Made by a program: the position numbers and the translations under genes
Part shown: in pieces, positions 8,549-15,946 of the stretch
How positions within the stretch are numbered: position 1 is the stretch's first letter
Layout of the letters: every line of letters starts with the position of its first letter
Origin: Magnetospirillum sp.
GTDB lineage: Bacteria > Pseudomonadota > Alphaproteobacteria > Rhodospirillales > Magnetospirillaceae
Direction of reading: 5' to 3'
DNA: 16,325 bases
Assembly: GCA_016183945.1 (NCBI GenBank)
Contig: JACPDP010000064.1
Span: 1-16,325, forward strand
The notes under the pieces: model-generated
Database searches by the model: none
The model's input: only the letters and a program-made list of their open reading frames with translations
What the model was told of the DNA's origin: nothing

Positions 8549-8576
8549 CGCCAGTCAGCCGCCACAGGGAAATGGA

Positions 8577-9185
8577 ATGGCACAGACCGGCCGCAGCCCG
8601 CGTTCCTCGGCCAAGCGCGACGCCATCCTCGATGCCGCCCAGGGACTGTTCCTGGAGGCGGGGTATGCCGCCGCCAGCATGGACACCATGGCGGCGCGCG
8701 CCGGGGTGTCCAAGGCCACCATCTACGCCCACTTCAAGGGTAAGGACGACCTGTTCGCGGCGGTGATGCAGCGGCGTTGCGAGACGTCCTACGCCTTCCA
8801 GCCGCCCGACCCCGGCCTCGACGCCCGCGGCGCCCTGACCGTCATCGCCCAGCGCCTGACCGATCTGATGATGTCGCCCGAGGCACTGGCGCTCTATCGG
8901 GTGGTGGTGGCGGAGGCCTTCCGCACGCCCGACCTGGCGCGCGCCTTCTACGAGACCGGCCCGGCCCGGGGCAAGGCCAACATCGCCGCCGTATTGAAAC
9001 TGTTGGAGCAGAAGGGCGAATTGGCGGTTCCCGACCCGGCGCGCGCCACCGACCAGTTCATCGGCATGCTGCGGGCCGAGTGCTATCACCGCGCCCTGCT
9101 CGGCCTGCCCGCCGGGCGCGATCAGGCCGGCACCATCGCCGACACCGTCGACACCATGCTCAAGGCCTATGGCACGGAAAAGTAG
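8577..9185 (+). CDS. TetR/AcrR-family transcriptional regulator
   Basis: A 202-residue regulator. The N-terminal helix-turn-helix spans about residues 14-60: RDAILDAAQGLFLEAGYAAA, then MDTMAARAGVSKATIYAHF with recognition helix around 45-52, then KGKDDLF. The C-terminal ligand domain (YRVVVAEAFRTPDLARAFYETGP) resembles the AefR-type TetR C-terminal domain that often accompanies multidrug efflux genes. ATG 8577 is preceded by AGGGA (8566-8570) at 6-nt spacing. A strong inverted repeat 29 nt upstream suggests autoregulation. No efflux or catabolic gene lies next to it, so its regulon and ligand are unknown; the following gene is 74 nt away on the same strand and could be co-transcribed. Confidence 0.93.
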   Translation: MAQTGRSPRSSAKRDAILDAAQGLFLEAGYAAASMDTMAARAGVSKATIYAHFKGKDDLFAAVMQRRCETSYAFQPPDPGLDARGALTVIAQRLTDLMMSPEALALYRVVVAEAFRTPDLARAFYETGPARGKANIAAVLKLLEQKGELAVPDPARATDQFIGMLRAECYHRALLGLPAGRDQAGTIADTVDTMLKAYGTEK

Positions 9186-9259
9186 CTCGGTGCGATGCGC
9201 CTCTGCCGCAGCGAAGACACATTGCCGCCGCCCGCCGCCTGGCTTATAGGGTAGGGCTG

Positions 9260-10792
9260 ATGGCGACCACCGAATCCAGGGAGGAGCGGCTCGCCCGCCT
9301 CAAGCAGTCCCTCGTTCGGGACAAGAAGGCGGACGTGCCCGAGGCACCGGTGCCGGCGCAGGCGGAAACACCGCCTGCCGCCCCGGCCAGGCGCTCGCGC
9401 CTGCTCGATATGCTGGCCCGCCTGCTGGGCGCCCCGCCGTCCGATGCCACCCCGGGAGCCGTCGCCGCCGCGCCGCGGGAGCCGCCGGTGTTCACCGTGC
9501 TGGTGGCGGCGCTGGCCGGCGACGCCGAGGGTACCGCCGCCGCCACCCTGTTCAATGCGCTGCAGGGGCGGCCCGGCCTGGCGGTCAAGCCGTTGCCCAA
9601 GGCCTTCCCGCTCGACAACATGGAGGATCCCGCCCAGGTGGCGGCCGTCATCCTCAACACCCGCCACGCCGTCGCCGAGGAGAACGCCGACCTGCTGGTG
9701 TGGGGCGACAAGGGCAAGGACGGCTACCGCCTGCGTCTCGCCACCGCGCCCCTGCCCGGCGACGCCCCGCTGGCCTCGTTCGGGCCCACCACCCGCATCG
9801 AGCTGCCGTTCGACTTCGCCGAGGCCCCGGGCAACCTGCTCTACGCCGCCCTCCTGGCCGCCGCCGACCCGGCAACCGAGGCGCAGCGGGCCGGGGTCAG
9901 GAAGCTTCTGCCGGCCGCCGCCGCCGCCGTCGAGGCCCTGGCGGCCAAGCCGCCGGTGCAGATGTCCATGCCGCAGCAGCGCTCGGTGCAGTTGATCTTC
10001 GGCCACATCGCCGCCGCCGCCGCGCTGGTGGCGGCCCAGCCGGAGCAGGCCACGGCGTGGTTCGGCAAGGCGGTGGAGTCCTACCGCTCGGCCCAGCGCC
10101 GTCTGCGGCCCACCGACGCCGGTTGGGAGGCCGGTCTCATCCACAAGCACCTCGCCGCGGTGCTCACAGTCCAGGCCGAGCGCACCAAGGAGGCGGCGCC
10201 GCTGCTGGAAGAGGCGGTCAAGGAGTGGCGTTCGGCGGCGGAAACGCTGACCCGGGCGATGATGCCGCAGGAATGGGCCGCGGCACAGATGCGCCTGGGG
10301 GTGGCGCTCTACCGCCTCGACCTCATCACCGGCCAGACCGAGCTGCTGCGCGAGGCGCTCCAGGTGCTGCAGGGCACGCTGCAGGTCTACACCCGCACCG
10401 AGACCCCGGCCCGCTGGGCCGAGGTCATGCACGCCGTCGCCCAGGTGCTGGAAGTCTACGGCGACCAGATGAAGAGCGCCGAGGTGCTGACCCGCGCCGC
10501 CGACACCTGCCGTGCGGTGTGCGAGGTGCGCACCCGCGAACGCACACCGCTGGCCTGGGCCGCCACCCAGAACACCCTGGGCAGCGCCCTGTTCCTGCTC
10601 GACCGCCACGGCGGCGGCGGCGCCCATCTGGCCGAGGCGGAACTGGTGCTGGCGGCGGCGCTGGGCATTTTCCAGAGCCATGGCGCCACGGGTCCGGCCA
10701 AGGTCGCCGCCCGCAACCTCGCCCATGTGCGCAAGCTGGCCGAAGCCCGCCGCAACCGCCAGGTGGCCGACCCCCATTGGCTGGATGGCTGA
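9260..10792 (+). CDS. Uncharacterised TPR-like repeat protein with an N-terminal alpha/beta region
   Basis: A 510-residue protein that I cannot assign to a characterised function. No signal peptide or membrane helix is seen, so it is probably cytoplasmic. Residues 1-20 are charged and helical and 25-75 are a Pro/Ala-rich linker. Residues 77-185 look like an alternating alpha/beta domain (FTVLVAALAGDAEG, then ADLLVWGDKG), vaguely like TolB-N-type or nucleotide-sensing folds, but without a P-loop. Residues about 235-495 are all-helical with a regular P-x-x-W-A pattern: Trp at 289, 339, 386 and 433, with the last three exactly 47 residues apart. The LAWAATQNTLGSALFLL unit is typical of extended TPR arrays seen in alphaproteobacteria. 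A scaffold or protein-interaction role is plausible. The start ATG 9260 is preceded by TAGGG (9252-9256); the frame stays open upstream through tetR, but that part is a shadow. Confidence 0.82.
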   Translation: MATTESREERLARLKQSLVRDKKADVPEAPVPAQAETPPAAPARRSRLLDMLARLLGAPPSDATPGAVAAAPREPPVFTVLVAALAGDAEGTAAATLFNALQGRPGLAVKPLPKAFPLDNMEDPAQVAAVILNTRHAVAEENADLLVWGDKGKDGYRLRLATAPLPGDAPLASFGPTTRIELPFDFAEAPGNLLYAALLAAADPATEAQRAGVRKLLPAAAAAVEALAAKPPVQMSMPQQRSVQLIFGHIAAAAALVAAQPEQATAWFGKAVESYRSAQRRLRPTDAGWEAGLIHKHLAAVLTVQAERTKEAAPLLEEAVKEWRSAAETLTRAMMPQEWAAAQMRLGVALYRLDLITGQTELLREALQVLQGTLQVYTRTETPARWAEVMHAVAQVLEVYGDQMKSAEVLTRAADTCRAVCEVRTRERTPLAWAATQNTLGSALFLLDRHGGGGAHLAEAELVLAAALGIFQSHGATGPAKVAARNLAHVRKLAEARRNRQVADPHWLDG

Positions 10793-10798
10793 ACTCCT

Positions 10799-10860
10799 TG
10801 GAGCGCGGGCGTCCCGCCCGCTAAGGACGCCCCATTGGCGGGCGAGACGCCCGCGCTCCA
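10799..10860. repeat. Long GC-rich inverted repeat between convergent genes (REP-like or terminator)
   Basis: A 23-nt arm (10799-10821, beginning TGGAGCGCGGGCGTC) pairs with 10838-10860 (ending GACGCCCGCGCTCCA). There is one mismatch (10814 with 10845) and a 16-nt loop. It begins 7 nt after the stop of the repeat-protein gene and ends 15 nt before the stop of the convergent reductase gene. This GAGCGCGGGCGTC-type hairpin recurs in many GC-rich genomes in my recollection, so it may be a dispersed REP-like element that also acts as a bidirectional terminator. No T tract is visible. Confidence 0.7.
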
Positions 10861-10875
10861 CGTCAGCCTCTCTTC

Positions 10876-11466
10876 TCACACCACCGTGCAGGCCTCGGCG
10901 AAGTCCAGGCGCGGGTTGCGCGGGTAGAAGCCGGACGGGTCGCCATAGCCGAGGTTGATCAGGAAATTCGACCTCACCCGCCCGCCGGGGAAGAAGGCTT
11001 CGTCCACCTTGGCGTTGTCGAAACCGCTCATCGGGCCGCAGTCCAGGCCCGCCGCGCGGCAGGCGATGATGAAATAGCCGCCCTGCAGGGTGCCGTTGCG
11101 GAATGCCGTGCTGTCGATCAGCGCCGGGTTGCCGACGAACCACGAGCGGGCGTCGGACTGCGGGAAGCTGCGGGGCAGGGTCTCGTAGAACTCCATGTCG
11201 TGGCCGATGATGGCGGTGACCGGTGCCGCCATGGTCTTGTCCACATTGCCCGGCGCCAGGGTCGGCTTAAGGCGCCCCTTGGCCTCGGCCGAGCGCACGA
11301 AGACGATGCGCACCGGCTGGCAGTTGGCGCTGGTCGGCCCCATGCGGGCGATCTCCCAGGCGCGGTGGAGCACCTCGTCGGACACCGGCCTGCCCTGCCA
11401 TTTGGTGGCGGTATGGGCCTCGAAAAAAAGGGCGTCCAGCGCCGCCTGGTCAACCGTACCGCTCAT
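10876..11466 (-). CDS. Nitroreductase-fold reductase, RutE/HadB-like (putative malonic semialdehyde reductase)
   Basis: At 196 residues it has the same length as E. coli RutE and shares its diagnostic stretches: WEIARMGPTSANCQPVRIVFV, APVTAIIGHDMEFYE, DARSWF, TAFRNGTLQGGYFIIACRAAGLDCGPMSGFD, and NFLINLGYGD. The family binds FMN and uses NAD(P)H. RutE reduces malonic semialdehyde to 3-hydroxypropionate in uracil breakdown, but no other rut gene is nearby, so the physiological substrate here is uncertain. I chose ATG 11466 because GAGGAG lies 8 nt upstream; an in-frame GTG at 11487 would overlap that site. The 94-bp divergent gap to the deacetylase-like gene must hold both promoters, but none stands out. 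Confidence 0.88.
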   Translation of the reverse strand: MSGTVDQAALDALFFEAHTATKWQGRPVSDEVLHRAWEIARMGPTSANCQPVRIVFVRSAEAKGRLKPTLAPGNVDKTMAAPVTAIIGHDMEFYETLPRSFPQSDARSWFVGNPALIDSTAFRNGTLQGGYFIIACRAAGLDCGPMSGFDNAKVDEAFFPGGRVRSNFLINLGYGDPSGFYPRNPRLDFAEACTVV

Positions 11467-11560
11467 GGGAGCATCTCCTCGTTCCACTTGGATTCACCGC
11501 GGGGTTGCGGCAAAACGTGTGTAGAATGTAAGAGCGCGGCGGTTGAGGGGATAGTGGTCC

Positions 11561-12574
11561 ATGTGGAAACACCTTGTTTCCGTGCTGGTGGTGATTGGGC
11601 TGGCGGCGGGCTCGGCCGCGGCCGGCGCGGCACGGGCGGCCGAGTCGGCGGTGGTGCTGCTCTATCATCGCTTCGGCGACGACCGGGCGCCGGTGTCGAA
11701 CACCCGCCTCGACCAGTTGGAGGCCCATCTGGCGGAATTGAAGAGCGGCGGCTACGTCGTGCTGCCCCTGCCCGAGATCCTCGCCGCCTTCAGGGAGGGC
11801 CGGCCGCTGCCGGACAGGGCGGTGGCCGTCACCATCGACGACGCCGCCGCCTCGGCCTACAGCCGGGCGTGGCCGCGGCTGAAGCAGGCCGGCTTCCCCG
11901 TCACCCTGTTCGTCGCCACCGACGAGGCCGACCGCGGCGGCGAGGCCATGAACTGGCAGCAACTCCGCCAACTGGCCGAGGCCGGCGTCACCATCGGCAC
12001 CCTGGGGGCGCAACGGCTGCACATGGCCAAGGCCGGCCGCGAGCAGATCGCCGCCGATCTCGCCCGCGCCCGCGCCCGCTTCGAGAAGGAGCTGGGTCGC
12101 GCTCCCGACCTGCTGGCCTGGCCCTATGGCGAGACCTCGACCGAGGCCATGGCCGCCGCCGCCGAGGCCGGCTTCACCGCCGCCGTCGGGCAGCAATCCG
12201 GCGTGGCCCATGCCAAGGCGGAGGCGTTTTTCCTGCCGCGCTTCGCCATGAGCGAAACCTATGGCGACATCAACCGCTTCCGGGTGGCGGTCCGCGCCCT
12301 GCCCATCCCGGCGGTGGAGATCACCCCCGCCGACCCCCTGCTGCGGACCAATCCGCCCCATTTCGGCTTCACCCTGGCCGAAGAGATCGGCGGCATCGAC
12401 AGCCTGGCCTGCTTCGCCTCCCATGAAGGCAAGGTGCGGGTGGAACGCCTGGGTCCACGCATCGAGGTGCGCATGGCACGCCCGATCCCCGCCGGCCGCG
12501 GCCGGCTCAACTGCACGATGCCGACCCTGGAAGGCCGCTGGCGCTGGTTCGGCTGGCAGTTCGTGGCGCCGTAA
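11561..12574 (+). CDS. Exported polysaccharide-deacetylase-like protein with a degenerate metal site
   Basis: A 337-residue protein with a signal peptide (about residues 1-27, cleavage after ARA) followed by a NodB-type carbohydrate esterase 4 domain at about 30-215. The catalytic and metal aspartates remain in AVTIDDAAASAY (D93-D94), the motif YHRFGD is present at 35-40, and the WPYGE motif is at 187-191. The metal-binding HxxxH, which I would expect as something like NHTASHLHM in this family, reads TLGAQRLHM (147-155). Both metal histidines are thus replaced (by Leu and Arg), while the later His154 remains. The protein may therefore bind polysaccharide without deacetylating it, or use another mechanism. 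About 120 residues after the domain are a C-terminal extension of unknown role. ATG 11561 has GAGGGG about 10 nt upstream. Confidence 0.85.
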   Translation: MWKHLVSVLVVIGLAAGSAAAGAARAAESAVVLLYHRFGDDRAPVSNTRLDQLEAHLAELKSGGYVVLPLPEILAAFREGRPLPDRAVAVTIDDAAASAYSRAWPRLKQAGFPVTLFVATDEADRGGEAMNWQQLRQLAEAGVTIGTLGAQRLHMAKAGREQIAADLARARARFEKELGRAPDLLAWPYGETSTEAMAAAAEAGFTAAVGQQSGVAHAKAEAFFLPRFAMSETYGDINRFRVAVRALPIPAVEITPADPLLRTNPPHFGFTLAEEIGGIDSLACFASHEGKVRVERLGPRIEVRMARPIPAGRGRLNCTMPTLEGRWRWFGWQFVAP

Positions 12575-12645
12575 CGCTACCCCCCGCCCCCGGTTCCGCG
12601 TTACTGTTTTGTGACGGCTCGAAGCCGGCAGACACAGGGGGGCCG

Positions 12646-14835
12646 ATGGGCGCGACGACGGAACGGCCAGCGAGGGGAACCGTGGTGCCGGCGCTGGTGG
12701 CCGGCGCCGTGACGGGGACGGTGGTGGTCATCCTGTCGCTGTCCTTCGCGGTGCTGATCTTCTCCGGCCGGCTCGCCCCCTACATGGGGACCGCCATCGG
12801 CATGGTGCTCTTCACCGGCGCGATGATCGGGCTGGTGGTGGCGTTGACCAGTTCCTATCCCGGCAGCATCGCCTTCCCCCAGGACAAGATCGCCCCCATC
12901 CTGGCGCTGATGGCCTCGCTGATCGTCGCCGAGGCGCCGGCCGCGGCCACCGCCGAAGCCATCTTCCCCACCGTCCTGGCGGCGCTGATCACCGCCACCC
13001 TGCTGACCGGGGCGATGCTGTTCTCCCTGGGGCGCTACAAGCTTGGCGGACTGATTCGTTTCGTGCCCTATCCGGTGATCGGCGGCTTCCTGGCCGGAAC
13101 CGGCTGGCTGCTGGTCAAGGGCTCGCTGAAGGTGACCACCGGACTGCCCGTCACCCTCGACACCATCGGCCTGCTGTTCCAGCCGGCGGCGTTGCTGAGA
13201 TGGGTGCCGGCACTGGCCTTCCGCCTGGTGCTGACGCCGGGGATGCGGCGCTGGCGCCATGTCGCCACCATGCCGGTGCTGCTGGCCGCCGGCATCCTGC
13301 TGTTCCACGGCGTCCGCCTGGTGCTGGGCCAATCCGCCGCCGACATCGAGGCCGGCGGCTTCGTGCTGGGGCATCTGCCGGCCGAGGTGGCGTGGCGGCC
13401 CACCGGCATCCTGGCGGTGTTCAACGCCGACTGGCGACTGGTGGCCGCGCAGGCCGGCACCATCTCGACGGTGCTGCTGATCAGCGCCATCGGCGTGCTG
13501 CTGAACTCCAGCGCGCTGGAGGTGGCGGCCAACCAGGACATCGACCTCAATCGCGAACTCAAGATGGCCGGGCTGGCCAATCTGGCCTCGGGATTAGGCG
13601 GCGGCATCATCGGTTTCCACACCCTGTCGCTGTCCAGCCTGGTGCTGAAGATGGGGGTGAGGAGCCGCATCGTCGGCGTCGTCTCGGCGGGGTGCTGCCT
13701 GGTGATGCTGGTGGTGGGGGCCGGGCCGCTGGCGCTGTTCCCCAAGGCGGTGCTGGGCGGACTGCTGATGTTCCTCGGCCTCGGGTTCCTCATCGAGTGG
13801 CTGTGGGACGGCCGCCACAAGATGACCCGGGCCGATTACGCCGTGCTGCTGATGATCGTGGGCATCGTCGGCACCTTCGGCTATCTGCACGGCGCCGCCG
13901 CCGGCATCGTCGCCTGCGTCGTGCTGTTCGTGGTCAACTACAGCCGGGTGGACGTCGCCAAGCACGAATTGACCGGCATCGACGTCACCAGCAACGTCGA
14001 CCGTTCCGCCGCCGAGGTCCGCATGCTGCACCGGCACGGCCGCCGCATCCTGGCCTTCAGCCTGCAGGGCTACATGTTCTTCGGCACCGCCAACAAGCTG
14101 CTGACCCGGGTGATCGGCCGCTGCGCCGCCGGTCAGGGGGAGGACGCGCCGGCCTTCGTCGTGTTCGACTTCCGCCGCGTCACCGGCATCGATTCGTCGG
14201 CGGCCATGAGCTTTGCCAAGCTGCGCCAGTTCGCCGAGAAGCGCGGGCTGATGCTGGTCTTCGCCCACCTGCCGCCCGATGTCGCCCGCCTGCTGGAGCA
14301 GGCCGGCTTCAAGCGCGGCAAGGGTCCCACCTACCGGGTGCTGGCCGACCTCGACCATGCGCTGGAGTGGTGCGAGAACGAGTTGCTGGGCGATCTCGCC
14401 GACGAAGGCGGCGAGGTTCCCCGCGACCTTCTGGCCGATTGGGGCGGCGCCGCGGCGGCGGAATATTTCGAGCGCCGCGAGGTGGCGGCCGGCACCGTGC
14501 TGCTGCAGGAAAACGACCCGTCGGACGAGCTCTATCTGCTGGACGGCGGCAAGGTGACGGTGCAGATCGCCGGCGACGGCGGCAAGCCTATCCGCCTGCG
14601 CACCATGCAGGCCGGCACCGTGGTGGGCGAGATGGCGCTGTATCTCGGGCTGAACCGCTCCGCCTCGGTGGTGGCGGACCAGCCCTGCACGGTTTATCGC
14701 CTGAGCCGCGAAGCGCTGGCCCGCATGGAGGCCACAGCCCCCGACCTCGCCGCCGCCTTCCACCGCCAGATGGCCAAGCGGCTGGCGGAGAGGCTGCGCA
14801 ACACCGACCAGATGATCAAGGCGCTGACGGAGTAA
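12646..14835 (+). CDS. SulP-family anion transporter with STAS and cyclic-nucleotide-binding domains
   Basis: A 729-residue inner-membrane protein. Residues about 13-440 are strongly hydrophobic with about ten or more transmembrane segments and SulP-type features such as PYPVIGGFLAGTGWLL and SALEVAANQDIDLNRELKMAGLANLASGLGGG. A STAS domain follows (about 463-575, GRRILAFSLQGYMFFG and DFRRVTGIDSSAA). The C-terminus (about 605-720) is a cyclic-nucleotide-binding domain whose phosphate-binding cassette GEMALYLGLNRSA keeps Glu662 and Arg671, so cAMP or cGMP binding is plausible. SulP proteins carry sulfate, bicarbonate, other anions or dicarboxylates; the substrate is not evident. Translation starts at ATG 12646 with AGGGGG at 12636. 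It follows the deacetylase-like gene by 71 nt on the same strand but functional linkage is unclear. Confidence 0.93.
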   Translation: MGATTERPARGTVVPALVAGAVTGTVVVILSLSFAVLIFSGRLAPYMGTAIGMVLFTGAMIGLVVALTSSYPGSIAFPQDKIAPILALMASLIVAEAPAAATAEAIFPTVLAALITATLLTGAMLFSLGRYKLGGLIRFVPYPVIGGFLAGTGWLLVKGSLKVTTGLPVTLDTIGLLFQPAALLRWVPALAFRLVLTPGMRRWRHVATMPVLLAAGILLFHGVRLVLGQSAADIEAGGFVLGHLPAEVAWRPTGILAVFNADWRLVAAQAGTISTVLLISAIGVLLNSSALEVAANQDIDLNRELKMAGLANLASGLGGGIIGFHTLSLSSLVLKMGVRSRIVGVVSAGCCLVMLVVGAGPLALFPKAVLGGLLMFLGLGFLIEWLWDGRHKMTRADYAVLLMIVGIVGTFGYLHGAAAGIVACVVLFVVNYSRVDVAKHELTGIDVTSNVDRSAAEVRMLHRHGRRILAFSLQGYMFFGTANKLLTRVIGRCAAGQGEDAPAFVVFDFRRVTGIDSSAAMSFAKLRQFAEKRGLMLVFAHLPPDVARLLEQAGFKRGKGPTYRVLADLDHALEWCENELLGDLADEGGEVPRDLLADWGGAAAAEYFERREVAAGTVLLQENDPSDELYLLDGGKVTVQIAGDGGKPIRLRTMQAGTVVGEMALYLGLNRSASVVADQPCTVYRLSREALARMEATAPDLAAAFHRQMAKRLAERLRNTDQMIKALTE

Positions 14836-14839
14836 GGGT

Positions 14840-14867
14840 GGCTCGCAGCGCGTCTTCGCCGCGAGCC
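14840..14867 (+). terminator. Candidate terminator hairpin after the SulP gene
   Basis: GGCTCGC (14840-14846) pairs with GCGAGCC (14861-14867). After one mismatch the stem continues with GCG/CGC, leaving a 6-nt loop CGTCTT. It begins 4 nt after the TAA stop and lies between convergent genes. No T run follows on the plus strand, so Rho-independent activity is uncertain. Confidence 0.5.
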
Positions 14868-14888
14868 CCGGGGGTGGGAGAGGAGAGG

Positions 14889-15389
14889 TTATTCCCCCTG
14901 GCCCTTGTTTTCCTTCTTCTCGATCTTGCCGCCCTTCTCGGGCGTCTGGGCCTGCTGGGAGGCGGCCTTCTGCCAGTAGCTGGCGATGGTGCTCTGCGTC
15001 TGCGGCTGATCGAGCGCCTGCAGGTTCTTGGGGTCCACCGTCGGAGCGTTGCGCAACGTGTCCTTGTCGACGTTGAGCACATAGGTCTGCGCCTGGTCGC
15101 TGGCCTGGATGCGATCCCACGGCACCGCCACGTCCTTCTGGCCCATGCCGAGGAAGCCGCCGACGCCGATCACCGCGTATTTCACCCGACCGGTGCTCTG
15201 ATCGACCACGACGTGGTCCACGGTGCCGATCTTTTCACCGGCGGCATTGCGAATGGCGGAGCCCTTGACCTCCTTCTCGCTGACCATGGACAGGTCCTTG
15301 GTCGGCGTATCCGCGGTGCTCTGCTGCGCCATGGCGGGGACGGCAACAGCGAGGACGACGGCGGCGACGGAGAAGATACGTTTCAGCAT
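14889..15389 (-). CDS. Exported PRC-barrel domain protein
   Basis: A 166-residue protein starting MLKRIFSVAAVVLAVAVPAMA, a clear signal peptide with cleavage likely after residue 21, so it is probably periplasmic. Residues about 33-112 form a PRC-barrel domain: VKGSAIRNAAGEKIGTVDHV, VVDQSTGRVKYAVIGVGGFLG, then QKDVAVPWDRI. The C-terminal tail is Gln- and Lys-rich and probably disordered. PRC-barrel proteins of this exported type are widespread in alphaproteobacteria and often stress related, but their biochemical role is not established. The start is fixed by an excellent AAGGAGG (15402-15396 on the minus strand) 6 nt before the ATG. That site lies inside the end of the upstream sigma factor gene, which overlaps this gene by 7 nt, so the two are likely one transcription unit. 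The in-frame extension to 15809 is a shadow of the sigma gene. Confidence 0.9.
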   Translation of the reverse strand: MLKRIFSVAAVVLAVAVPAMAQQSTADTPTKDLSMVSEKEVKGSAIRNAAGEKIGTVDHVVVDQSTGRVKYAVIGVGGFLGMGQKDVAVPWDRIQASDQAQTYVLNVDKDTLRNAPTVDPKNLQALDQPQTQSTIASYWQKAASQQAQTPEKGGKIEKKENKGQGE

Positions 15390-15946
15390 CTCTGGCCTCC
15401 TTGCACTTTGCGTGGTGAACCCTCCACCGGCCGGACCTCCGGCAGGTGACCCTCGTCGGCGGTCAGCTCCCCGTCCATCAGGCGGCGCAGCCGGTGGCGG
15501 GCCCGCGACAGGCGCGACTTCACCGTGCCCATGGGTACGCCCAAGGCGGTGGCGGCATCCTCGTACTGCATGCCGTCGAGCCCGATCATCAGCACCACCT
15601 GCTGCTCCTGCTCGGGCAGACGGTCGAAGGCGCGGGCGAGATCCTTCAGGGTGACGCTGTGATACTGCCGCGGCGGCACCGCCAGATGCGAATGCTCGTC
15701 CAGCAGCGGCACCATGGTGCCGACCGAGCCGTGACGCAGGTACTGGTTGATGTAGAGGTTGTGAAGGATGGTGAACAGCCAGGCCCTGAGATTGGTTCCT
15801 TCCCGCCACAGGTGCTCGCGGGAAATGGCCCGTTCCAGGCAGTCCTGCACGAGGTCTTCGGCGTGCACCGAGTCGCGGACCAGAACCCTTGCGTATCGCC
15901 GAAGATTGGGGATGTGCTCGGAAACCATCACACCAAATTCCGACAT
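15383..15946 (-). CDS. ECF-family RNA polymerase sigma factor
   Basis: A 187-residue extracytoplasmic-function sigma factor. Sigma region 2 spans about residues 10-75 (IPNLRRYARVLVRDSVHAEDLVQDCLERA, then NLRAWLFTILHNLYINQYLR). Region 4 spans about 98-155 (LARAFDRLPEQEQQVVLMIGL and the helix-turn-helix YEDAATALGVPMGTVKSRLSRARHRL). Such factors recruit RNA polymerase to stress or envelope regulons. I prefer ATG 15946 because GAGG sits 8 nt upstream; a GTG at 15955 is less well placed. The last about 27 residues (from LTADEG) extend beyond region 4 and run into the PRC-barrel gene. No anti-sigma gene with a transmembrane or zinc-binding domain is visible downstream; one could lie to the right of the window. 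It does not carry the PhyR/NepR-linked EcfG arrangement. Confidence 0.94.
   Translation of the reverse strand: MSEFGVMVSEHIPNLRRYARVLVRDSVHAEDLVQDCLERAISREHLWREGTNLRAWLFTILHNLYINQYLRHGSVGTMVPLLDEHSHLAVPPRQYHSVTLKDLARAFDRLPEQEQQVVLMIGLDGMQYEDAATALGVPMGTVKSRLSRARHRLRRLMDGELTADEGHLPEVRPVEGSPRKVQGGQRC

Noticed and set aside
9222..9250. Possible promoter TTGCCG, 17 nt, TATAGG before the repeat-protein gene
   Set aside because: The start of transcription would fall near 9257, downstream of the apparent ribosome binding site at 9252-9256, so the arrangement is inconsistent unless the mRNA is leaderless.
9167..11143. A 658-codon open frame on the minus strand opposite the repeat-protein gene
   Set aside because: It is antisense to a well-supported coding frame, has a Gly/Arg/Gln/His-rich composition, no recognisable domain, and ends up inside the reductase gene in the wrong frame. 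Long antisense frames are expected at this base composition.
11505..11527. TTGCGG and TAGAAT before the deacetylase-like gene as a promoter
   Set aside because: The two elements are only 11 nt apart, too short for sigma-70-type recognition.
12615..12627. Small hairpin CGGCT-CGA-AGCCG before the SulP gene
   Set aside because: A 5-bp stem is expected by chance in DNA of this composition and no regulatory context supports it.
13200..15449. A 749-codon plus-strand frame overlapping the SulP gene and the PRC-barrel gene
   Set aside because: It is an out-of-frame read of SulP followed by an antisense read of the PRC-barrel gene; neither part resembles a protein.
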